A DNA stretch of 7,472 nucleotides from an uncultured Clostridia bacterium. Lineage in GTDB: Bacteria; Bacillota_A; Clostridia; TANB77; CAG-508. The DNA lies in assembly GCA_947627825.1 (NCBI GenBank), contig CANQXO010000065.1, positions 1 through 7,472 of the forward strand, read 5' to 3'. Every line of letters starts with the position of its first letter. Position 1 is the first letter of the stretch. Below the pieces are notes generated by a model. It was not told the DNA's origin and did no database searches. It saw nothing but the letters and a program-made list of their open reading frames with translations. This document shows positions 1 to 4,978 of this stretch, one piece after another. Made by a program: the position numbers and the translations under genes.

Positions 1-15
1 AATTAAAAATTTGAC

Positions 16-40
16 AAAAAAATAAGCATTTATAATGCCT
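16..40 (-). terminator. Possible weak terminator after the 19-codon ORF
   Basis: On the minus strand, AGGCATT (34-40) can pair with AATGCTT (24-30) across a 3-nt loop, giving 7 bp with one G-U pair. A run of seven T (16-22) follows after two bases. The stem is AT-rich and weak. The same bases contain TTGACA (11-16) and TATAAT (31-36) on the plus strand, but with only a 14-bp spacer. Confidence 0.3.
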
Positions 41-52
41 ACATTGATTTTT

Positions 53-112
53 TTATTTTAAAAGTGTCAAATTCCCGTCTATTCCTAAATCTTTTAAAAA
101 TTTTTGTTTCAT
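53..112 (-). CDS. Putative 19-residue peptide or leader peptide
   Basis: The short ORF reads MKQKFLKDLGIDGNLTLLK followed by TAA. I do not recognise it. It is called because its signals are in order: a perfect Shine-Dalgarno (AGGAGG at 118-123 on the minus strand) lies 5 nt before the ATG, a promoter with TTGAAA, 17-bp spacer and TATTAT lies just upstream, and a hairpin followed by a T run follows the stop. The peptide is basic and amphipathic-looking, with no clear membrane segment. It could be a free microprotein, the leader peptide of a gene to the left of the window, or the start of a decayed gene. The sequence shows the signals; that it is translated is an inference. Confidence 0.4.
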   Translation of the reverse strand: MKQKFLKDLGIDGNLTLLK

Positions 113-141
113 TGATTCCTCCTAAACATTATTCTTTATTT

Positions 142-170
142 ATAATACCTTATTTTTACGATTTTTTCAA
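142..170 (-). promoter_or_regulatory. Promoter of the 19-codon ORF
   Basis: On the minus strand, -35 TTGAAA (165-170) and -10 TATTAT (142-147) are separated by exactly 17 bp. The predicted start near 135 leaves a short leader carrying the AGGAGG site. Seen in sequence; activity not known. Confidence 0.5.
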
Positions 171-188
171 GATATTTTTTCAAATATG

Positions 189-217
189 TTGACAAATTAA
201 ATTAAAAAGTGTATTAT
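189..217 (+). promoter_or_regulatory. Promoter of tRNA-Leu(UAG)
   Basis: Perfect -35 TTGACA (189-194), 17-bp spacer, -10 TATTAT (212-217), with TGTA just before the -10. Transcription would begin near 224, about 17 nt before the mature tRNA 5' end. Confidence 0.75.
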
Positions 218-240
218 AAATATTGTGAATATTTTTTTAT

Positions 241-324
241 GCGGATGTGGCGGAATTGGCAGACGCGCTGGTCTTAGGAACCAGTACCAATGGTGTGGGG
301 GTTCAAGTCCCTTCATCCGCACCA
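241..324 (+). tRNA. tRNA-Leu, anticodon UAG, CCA encoded
   Basis: This is a complete type II (long variable arm) tRNA. The acceptor strand GCGGATG pairs with CATCCGC (314-320), followed by discriminator A and an encoded CCA (322-324). The D arm is GCG/CGC around GAATTGGCAGA. The anticodon stem CTGGT/ACCAG encloses loop CTTAGGA, so the anticodon is UAG at 275-277 and the tRNA reads CUN leucine codons. A short variable stem ACC/GGT lies at 286-294. The T arm has the usual TTCAAGT loop, with two G-U pairs at the base of its stem. It has its own promoter and appears to be a single-gene unit rather than part of a tRNA cluster. Confidence 0.97.
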
Positions 325-336
325 ACGATGTATAAA

Positions 337-399
337 ACAGATAAATAGAGATATCATTCTGAAAAAGGCTGGTATTTTTTTCAGTTTTCGTTTATCTGT
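337..399 (+). terminator. Nested hairpin, likely tRNA-Leu terminator
   Basis: The inner stem CTGAAAAA (359-366) pairs with TTTTTCAG (377-384) and is followed by TTTTCGTTT, a plausible intrinsic terminator about 35 nt past the tRNA. It sits inside a 9-bp outer repeat, ACAGATAAA (337-345) with TTTATCTGT (391-399). The inner stem is AT-rich, so terminator strength is uncertain. Confidence 0.45.
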
Positions 400-460
400 A
401 CTGTGAAAAATCTTTAATAAACTATTCGAATTTTTTTATAACATTTTAAAATAGCTATAT

Positions 461-499
461 AAAAACAAAACGCTTTTCTTAAAATTTTAAGAAAAGCGT
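461..499 (-). terminator. Intrinsic terminator of the DUF4097-like gene
   Basis: A perfect 30-bp palindrome, 15 bp per arm (470-499), lies 12 bp beyond the stop codon. On the minus strand it is followed by TTTTGTTTTT; no T run follows it on the plus strand, so it serves the minus-strand gene. Confidence 0.85.
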
Positions 500-511
500 C
501 ATAAATTACAA

Positions 512-1219
512 TTATCTAATTCTCACATCTCCATTCATTGTAGAAATGTCAACATACGCATTGTAACCTCTACTTTCTTTGTGATGATTTCTAACATTTC
601 CGTTCATAGAATTAGTCGAAAGGTCTATGTGTCCAATGTTATTAAATTCCAATGACACATCACCATTCATTGTAGAAACATCAACATTAAGGTCTTGGTT
701 TGCATCGATGAAAATGTCAACATCCCCACTCATTGTTGAAACACTAACATTGATTACTGTTGCATTAGTTACCAAATCACCGGAACTGGTCTTCACTTTG
801 AGATTGTCAGTTGAGATTCCTTCGTTTAAGGTAATGTTTGCTGTTGAGCTTTTGACAGAAATAAGTTTGAATGTCTTTTGTGGTACGCTAACATCGAGTC
901 TCAAATCTTTATTAAAGCAGTTTCCGCTAATCTTTAATGTAATTCTCAATTCTCGATTTACCGATACAACTTCGAATTTGACATCTCCTTCAATATCTGC
1001 CTCACCGTGCAAATGTGCTTCTAACTTGGATGAATTCGAAACAGACATATTGATATCTCCGAAGATTGTGTCGATTGTTATTTTATCAATATTACTGCAA
1101 TCTACAGTTTTTCTTTCGTCAAACCTCTGTCTCTTGCCGATTCCACCATTGTTGATAATCTGTCCGTTGACAATTACTGCATCTCTTCCAGAAAGAACTT
1201 TGCCATTGATAGTAATCAT
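512..1219 (-). CDS. DUF4097-like beta-repeat protein
   Basis: A 235-residue protein. Its second half carries degenerate repeats built on (V/I)STM(S/N)GDV, around residues 159-167, 181-188, 201-209 and 225-232, with a related TSSGDL at 145-149. Alternating polar and hydrophobic beta strands with Ser-Gly-Asp or Asn-Gly-Asp turns are typical of DUF4097 (adhesin-like beta-strand repeat) proteins, which fold as stacked beta sheets or a beta helix. There is no signal peptide or membrane segment, so a cytosolic location is likely; the molecular role is unknown. The N-terminus (MITINGKVLSGRDAVIVNGQ) has a similar strand-turn pattern. The start is fixed by AAAGGAG (1228-1234) 8 nt upstream. In other Firmicutes such genes often accompany PadR or envelope-stress regulators, but no partner is seen here. 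GC is visibly higher than in the suf genes, which may hint at transfer. Confidence 0.85.
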   Translation of the reverse strand: MITINGKVLSGRDAVIVNGQIINNGGIGKRQRFDERKTVDCSNIDKITIDTIFGDINMSVSNSSKLEAHLHGEADIEGDVKFEVVSVNRELRITLKISGNCFNKDLRLDVSVPQKTFKLISVKSSTANITLNEGISTDNLKVKTSSGDLVTNATVINVSVSTMSGDVDIFIDANQDLNVDVSTMNGDVSLEFNNIGHIDLSTNSMNGNVRNHHKESRGYNAYVDISTMNGDVRIR

Positions 1220-1343
1220 GATTTTTGCTCCTTTAACTTTATTGTTGAATATTGGTTTTATATGTATAAACTAAAAAGTTAGGGGTTGCCCTCTCACTAA
1301 TTAGTGAAAAATAGGAAAATGACATAGCCTTTAGCCATATCAC
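1220..1343 (-). promoter_or_regulatory. Structured leader of the DUF4097-like gene
   Basis: The leader of about 120 nt can form a 9-bp hairpin right at the predicted start, UGAUAUGGC with GCUAUGUCA (about 1320-1342, two G-U pairs). It then contains a perfect 14-bp palindrome TCACTAATTAGTGA (1294-1307) and a small AGGG/CCCT hairpin. The palindrome could be a repressor operator of MarR-like type or an RNA element. No matching riboswitch class is recognised. Confidence 0.4.
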
Positions 1344-1348
1344 TTTTA

Positions 1349-1377
1349 ATTATAACACAAGTATACATAAAATGCAA
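1349..1377 (-). promoter_or_regulatory. Promoter of the DUF4097-like gene
   Basis: On the minus strand, -35 TTGCAT (1372-1377), 17-bp spacer, perfect -10 TATAAT (1349-1354) preceded by TGTGT, an extended -10. Start predicted near 1342. Confidence 0.75.
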
Positions 1378-1448
1378 TTATTTTATTATCTATTACCGTT
1401 AAACCTGATATTTTAATAAAAATATCTATAAAAAGTTTACAAAATGTC

Positions 1449-1477
1449 TTTACAATTGATTATTTTTGTGTTATAAT
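1449..1477 (+). promoter_or_regulatory. Promoter of the large noncoding RNA
   Basis: -35 TTTACA (1449-1454), 17-bp spacer, perfect -10 TATAAT (1472-1477) preceded by TGTGT, an extended -10. Start predicted near 1484. It is divergent from the DUF4097-like gene promoter, with which it shares the 12-mer TTGTGTTATAAT in opposite orientation. Confidence 0.75.
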
Positions 1478-1525
1478 AAGTACATAATTTTTTGAAAGAA
1501 GTGATTTTTAAAACAAGCAGACCAA

Positions 1526-1552
1526 ATTCTTTGAAAATTGAATAGTTCTTTG
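1526..1552 (+). promoter_or_regulatory. boxA-like antitermination element
   Basis: ATTCTTTGAAAATTGAATAG (1526-1545) closely resembles the TTCTTTGAAAA boxA of Gram-positive rRNA operons, bound by NusB-NusE to protect untranslated RNA from early termination. A second partial copy, TTCTTTG, follows at 1546-1552. Position about 40 nt after the predicted start suits the role. The function is inferred from similarity only. Confidence 0.45.
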
Positions 1553-1719
1553 TACTATGCCACTGTTAGGTTTTGGCGACAACATTTTCACTATATTTTA
1601 AATTCGCGCTTCGCGCGTACAAATGATTCTCCCAAATGCCTGCCAAAACATTAACATAAGCCATCCACATTTAATATTCGTGCATGTTCCAATTGCACAA
1701 TCCACACAAAAAGGAGGAA

Positions 1720-1752
1720 ATGGCTATGTGGTACTTGAGTGGTTTTATCTAG
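1720..1752 (+). CDS. Buried micro-ORF of 8-10 codons inside the ncRNA
   Basis: AAGGAGG (1711-1717) is followed by an ATG at 1726 at an 8-nt spacing, encoding MWYLSGFI then TAG. An in-frame ATG at 1720 would give MAMWYLSGFI, but sits too close to the ribosome site. The start region can pair with either of two upstream sequences, AGCCAT or CCACAT (1659-1670), so it may be occluded. It could be a regulatory mini-ORF or simply a purine-rich piece of RNA structure. Translation is unproven. Confidence 0.25.
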   Translation: MAMWYLSGFI

Positions 1753-1811
1753 CAAATAACATTTGCTTAGGTGCTACTTGATTGGTTTTATCTAACAAAT
1801 AGCATTTACTT
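1726..1811 (+). repeat. Tandem 43-bp repeat, two copies
   Basis: Units 1726-1768 and 1769-1811 are directly adjacent and match at 37 of 43 positions. The core is TACTTG-N-TTGGTTTTATCTA-like, then CAAATA, CATTT and CTT. Copy 1 can fold AGCAAAT/ATTTGCT (7 bp); copy 2 has lost that pairing, but its TGATTGG can pair with CCAATCA at 1883-1889. The copies therefore seem to have specialised within the RNA fold. Confidence 0.85.
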
Positions 1812-2067
1812 CTGTAATTAGCGTATTTCATGCCTTTTACAGTGTGTTCACCCTAAGAACGGCTATCGTTCTTAGTAGCGACCCAATCATCCAAAGAACG
1901 GAGGCGATATCGCACATGCGGTATACGACAGGATTCATCTAGCGGAATTAGTTTTTTCTATGCTAGCTTTATAATTATCACAGCGCAGCTGTACTAGCAT
2001 TAGAAGTAAAAAACACCAAATTCCCGTATCGTAAATCAAGAACAAGAACTGCTTCAAAAAAATCTCT

Positions 2068-2104
2068 AGCCCCAGAGGATAAATCCTCTGGGGCTTCTTT
2101 TTTT
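2068..2104 (+). terminator. Strong intrinsic terminator of the ncRNA
   Basis: A 12-bp perfect stem, AGCCCCAGAGGA with TCCTCTGGGGCT, a TAAA loop, then TCTTTTTTT. On the minus strand the stem is followed by AGAGA and seven T, so it may also stop convergent suf transcription that ends at 2143. Confidence 0.95.
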
Positions 2105-2142
2105 ATATAATTAATAACATATACTTTTTTATTTTTATCTTT

Positions 2143-2571
2143 CTATTTACTCATAATTTTCTGCATTGTATACCATGCTAATTCAGCACATTTTACTCTT
2201 GCAGGCATATTTGATATATTTTGTAATGCTCTTGCATCTTCTAGTCTGTCTAGTTCTTCTTCAGTTACCTCTTCCCTTTTTATCATTCTAAGAAATATAT
2301 CAATTAGCTCCAATGCTTCTTCTTTTGTTTTTCCTTTTAGTAAATCACATAGTATTGAAGTAGATGCTTGTGAAATGGCGCATCCATGTCCGGTAAATGC
2401 TATATCTTCAATTATATTTCCATTCATAGTTACTTCAATAGTAATGTCATCACCACAACTTGGATTATGCCCATGTTCTTTGTCAGTTGGATTTATAAGA
2501 TTTCTTTTATTATATGTTTCTGTGCTGTGTTGCATTATTATATCTGTATATATTGATTCTAGGTTATCCAT
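2143..2571 (-). CDS. sufU: SufU, zinc-dependent sulfur acceptor
   Basis: A 142-residue protein of the IscU/NifU-like fold. SufU accepts persulfide sulfur from SufS by a zinc ligand swap and passes it to the SufBCD scaffold in the cytosol. The expected metal ligands are all visible: Cys39 and Asp41 in NPSCGDD, Cys64 in GHGCAISQAS, and Cys128 in PARVKCAELAW. The region between the second and third cysteines carries the extra helical insertion that separates SufU from the scaffold IscU, and Arg125 before the last cysteine is typical of SufU. Length is normal. It is the last gene of the operon, 105 bp after sufS, and has its own AAAGGA ribosome site 8 nt before the ATG. No clear promoter or terminator is seen in the gap, so read-through from sufC is likely. 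Confidence 0.96.
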   Translation of the reverse strand: MDNLESIYTDIIMQHSTETYNKRNLINPTDKEHGHNPSCGDDITIEVTMNGNIIEDIAFTGHGCAISQASTSILCDLLKGKTKEEALELIDIFLRMIKREEVTEEELDRLEDARALQNISNMPARVKCAELAWYTMQKIMSK

Positions 2572-2676
2572 TTTAAAGTCCTTTCATTTTTTATTAATTT
2601 AAAAACTCTGTTTTGTTAGACTTGTTTTTTATTTAATTTATTCATACTAAAATTTTTATATTAATATTTTATTTTT

Positions 2677-3891
2677 TTATCCATTTTGCAAATAATCTCT
2701 TGTCTTTAATAAAGCATTTACTAATTTGTCTACATCTTCCTTGGTGTTATATATATAGAAGCTTATTCTACATGTTGAATCTAGTCCCATATACCTTAAA
2801 AGTGGTTGAGCACAATGGTTTCCAGACCTTATGCAAACATTTTCACTATCTAAAACACTTGCTACATCATGTGGATGAACTCCATTTACATTAAATGAAA
2901 TAACTCCTGCCCTCTTGCTTATATCTTTAGGTCCATATATTGTTATAAAGTCAAGTTTTCCGAGTTCTTGCATTGCATAAGCTACTAATTCTTTTTCGAT
3001 TTTCTCTATATTTTCTATACCAATATTATTTATATAATCAATTGCTGCAGATAGTCCAACAGCACCTCCAACATTTTGTGTACCCGCTTCAAATTTTGTT
3101 GGTACAGGTGCAAAAGTAGTTTCTTGCTCATAAACATACTCTATCATATCTCCGCCGTATAAGAATGGTTTCATATTTTCAAGCAATTTCTTCTTTCCAT
3201 ATAACACACCTATTCCAAGTGGAGATAACATTTTATGTCCAGAAAATACTAAAAAGTCAGCATCTAATTTTGTTACATCTACCTTTTTATGTGGTACTGA
3301 TTGTGATGCATCTACTACTACTACTGCCCCTACACTATGAGCTTTTTCTATTATTGCTTGTATAGGATTAATTGTTCCTAATACATTTGAAACATGCGTA
3401 ATTCCAACTATTTTGACTCCCGGCACTATTTTTTTATTTATTTCTTCTAATGTAATTTCGCCATCATTATTTATATACATATAATCAAGTTTTGCACCAG
3501 TTTTTCTTGATACGAATTGCCATGGTACTAGATTTGAATGATGTTCCATAATTGATAAAACTATTTTATCATCTTTTTTCAAATTTTCCATACCATAACT
3601 ATATGCAAGTAGATTTAAGCTTTCTGTTGCATTTCTTGTAAACACAATTTCTTCAGGGCTTTTTGCATTAATAAATTTTGCTACTTTAAGTCTTGCTTCA
3701 TCATATACTTCAGTTGCTTTAATACTTAATTTATATGCTCCTCTATGAGGATTTGCATTTTCATTTTCATAGTATTTACATACCGCATATAAGACTTGAA
3801 TTGGTTTTTGTGTAGTTGCTCCACTATCTAAATAAGCTATATCTTGATTATTTAATATTGAAAAATCTTTCTTTATTTCATAACCTGTCAT
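2677..3891 (-). CDS. sufS: SufS, group II cysteine desulfurase
   Basis: A 404-residue PLP enzyme of the class V aminotransferase fold. It removes sulfur from cysteine to give alanine and an enzyme persulfide, which SufU collects. Visible active-site features: EHHSN (116-120) with the histidine that stacks on the PLP ring, DASQ (194-197), the Schiff-base lysine 220 in SGHKMLSP, and the catalytic Cys360 in RSGNHCAQP within the short loop typical of group II enzymes. Most relatives have RAGHHC or RSGHHC; the Asn at 358 is a mild variation. Length is normal for SufS. The gene lies 21 bp after sufD, with AAAGGAG 8 nt before the ATG, so it is cotranscribed and probably coupled with sufD. Confidence 0.97.
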   Translation of the reverse strand: MTGYEIKKDFSILNNQDIAYLDSGATTQKPIQVLYAVCKYYENENANPHRGAYKLSIKATEVYDEARLKVAKFINAKSPEEIVFTRNATESLNLLAYSYGMENLKKDDKIVLSIMEHHSNLVPWQFVSRKTGAKLDYMYINNDGEITLEEINKKIVPGVKIVGITHVSNVLGTINPIQAIIEKAHSVGAVVVVDASQSVPHKKVDVTKLDADFLVFSGHKMLSPLGIGVLYGKKKLLENMKPFLYGGDMIEYVYEQETTFAPVPTKFEAGTQNVGGAVGLSAAIDYINNIGIENIEKIEKELVAYAMQELGKLDFITIYGPKDISKRAGVISFNVNGVHPHDVASVLDSENVCIRSGNHCAQPLLRYMGLDSTCRISFYIYNTKEDVDKLVNALLKTRDYLQNG

Positions 3892-3912
3892 TAAATTTTC
3901 TCCTTTATTTTT

Positions 3913-4950
3913 CTATAAATTTTTATCAATATTGTAATTTATATTATTTTCTAGTTCTTCATTTTTTATCTTTTTTATTATTTTGCTAAAGTTAGCTTTA
4001 ACAATTAATTTTTTAGCTTCCTCACAAGAGATTCCTTTTGTCATAATATAAAATAGTTTTGCTTCATCAATTTTTCCTGATGATACGCCATGCTCTCCTT
4101 CTACATTTTCTTCTTCACACAAAAGCATTGGAAGTGATTTTGATATAGCTTCGTCAGATAATATTATACAATTTTCGTTTTCTACACCTTTTGAGCCTTC
4201 ACATCCTTGCTTAAAATCAATTGTTCCTTTAAATCGTTTATTTGCTTTTTTGTTTATTGCCCCTTGTGCTTCAATATTACATTTACTAGACTTTCCATAA
4301 ACTTCTATATTATAGTTTATGTCAAGTACATCTTCATCTGTTCCAAAATAAATAGTTTTTAAATTATTTGTTGAAAAATCACCTTGAAGTTTTGCATAAT
4401 AATTTGAAATTTTATTTTTTCCACCAAATTCAATTAATATATAATCAACTTTTGCATTTTCTTTTTCTTCATTTTCTATGGCAATAAAACTGTCTGATGA
4501 TTTGCTAATTTGATTTGATATTACTACTTTTAAATTGCTATTTTCTTTTGCCATAGTTTCTTGTTTTAAATGGTGAAAATATTTTTCATTTATATCTCCA
4601 TCATATTTTATTATAAATTCGGCTTTTGAGTTTTTTTCCATAATGATTTTTATATTATCGACCAAAGCCTTATTTTCATCATCAAAATCAAAATTTATAA
4701 TTACTGGTTCTTTAATTGTAACATTTTCTGGCACTTTAAAAGTTATACTATAATTTTGTTTTAATTCTAATCCAATTTTAGAATTGACATTTTTTTGCTT
4801 TTCTTCTATAACTTCTAGTTTGTCCATTTCAGAAGTAATTATCATGGTGTTTTCAAAACTTCTTATTTCTGGGATTTCAAGATTTAAGCTTATATCATTT
4901 ATTCCAAAATTTTTTGCAGTTCTTACTGGTGTTTGATTTAAAGTATACAT
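3913..4950 (-). CDS. sufD: SufD, Fe-S scaffold subunit
   Basis: A 345-residue SufB/SufD family protein. SufD partners SufB and the ATPase SufC in the SufBCD scaffold, and is needed for iron entry and cluster formation. The beta-helix core spans roughly residues 65-280. The C-terminal segment GEHGVSSGKIDEAKLFYIM (285-303), with His287 at the position of the key SufD histidine, is followed by the helical SufC-binding tail GISCEEAKKLIVKANF. It is shorter than the SufD of Bacillus (about 437 residues), mainly at the N-terminus, as is common in clostridial forms. Identification as SufD rather than a second SufB rests on length, divergence and gene order. The ribosome site AAGGAG lies 13 nt before the ATG, longer than ideal, but no better start is near. 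It lies 28 bp after sufB. Confidence 0.93.
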   Translation of the reverse strand: MYTLNQTPVRTAKNFGINDISLNLEIPEIRSFENTMIITSEMDKLEVIEEKQKNVNSKIGLELKQNYSITFKVPENVTIKEPVIINFDFDDENKALVDNIKIIMEKNSKAEFIIKYDGDINEKYFHHLKQETMAKENSNLKVVISNQISKSSDSFIAIENEEKENAKVDYILIEFGGKNKISNYYAKLQGDFSTNNLKTIYFGTDEDVLDINYNIEVYGKSSKCNIEAQGAINKKANKRFKGTIDFKQGCEGSKGVENENCIILSDEAISKSLPMLLCEEENVEGEHGVSSGKIDEAKLFYIMTKGISCEEAKKLIVKANFSKIIKKIKNEELENNINYNIDKNL

Positions 4951-4978
4951 CTTTGATATTCTTCTCCTTTTAATTAAA

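Larger units (their letters stand above)
1484..2104 (+). ncRNA. Putative large structured noncoding RNA (about 620 nt)
   Basis: There is no long ORF here, yet a strong promoter precedes the stretch and a strong terminator ends it. The two ends pair: GATTTTT (1503-1509) with AAAAATC (2058-2064), then AAGCAG (1515-1520) with CTGCTT (2049-2054). Inside are TGTTA-GTTTTGGC (1564-1577) with GCCAAAAC-TAACA (1642-1656), enclosing GC-rich hairpins near 1605-1617; CATAAGCCAT (1655-1664) with ATGGCTATG (1720-1728), enclosing GTGCA/TGCAC (1680-1698); TGATTGG (1779-1785) with CCAATCA (1883-1889), enclosing a perfect 9-bp hairpin (1853-1875); a 7-bp hairpin at 1907-1924; and an arm of about 22 bp at 1944-2024 tipped by ACAGC/GCTGT. 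This architecture fits a free-standing ornate RNA. It lacks tmRNA, RNase P, 6S and group I/II intron hallmarks that I know. ROOL or OLE class membership is possible but unproven. Confidence 0.7.

Noticed and set aside
11..36. Plus-strand promoter TTGACA...TATAAT at the left edge
   Set aside because: The spacer is only 14 bp and no plus-strand gene follows before the tRNA, which has its own better promoter.
627..1274. Plus-strand ORF of 215 codons
   Set aside because: It lies antisense over the DUF4097-like gene, has no ribosome site and no recognisable protein features; the minus-strand gene has SD, promoter, terminator and repeats.
1726..1811. CRISPR array
   Set aside because: Only two units, directly adjacent with no spacers, and diverged from each other; no cas genes.
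68..2027. Shared 11-mer CAAATTCCCGT at 68-78 and 2017-2027
   Set aside because: An 11-base match between two places is expected by chance in a window of this size and composition.
1484..2104. tmRNA, RNase P RNA, 6S RNA, or group I/II intron
   Set aside because: No tRNA-like ends or tag ORF, no RNase P conserved core, far too long for 6S, no domain V-like hairpin or group I core, and no interrupted gene around it.
2614..2621. TGTTAGAC in the sufS-sufU gap, matching a half site of the sufC operator dyad
   Set aside because: Only one 8-bp half with no inverted partner and no clear promoter; likely chance.
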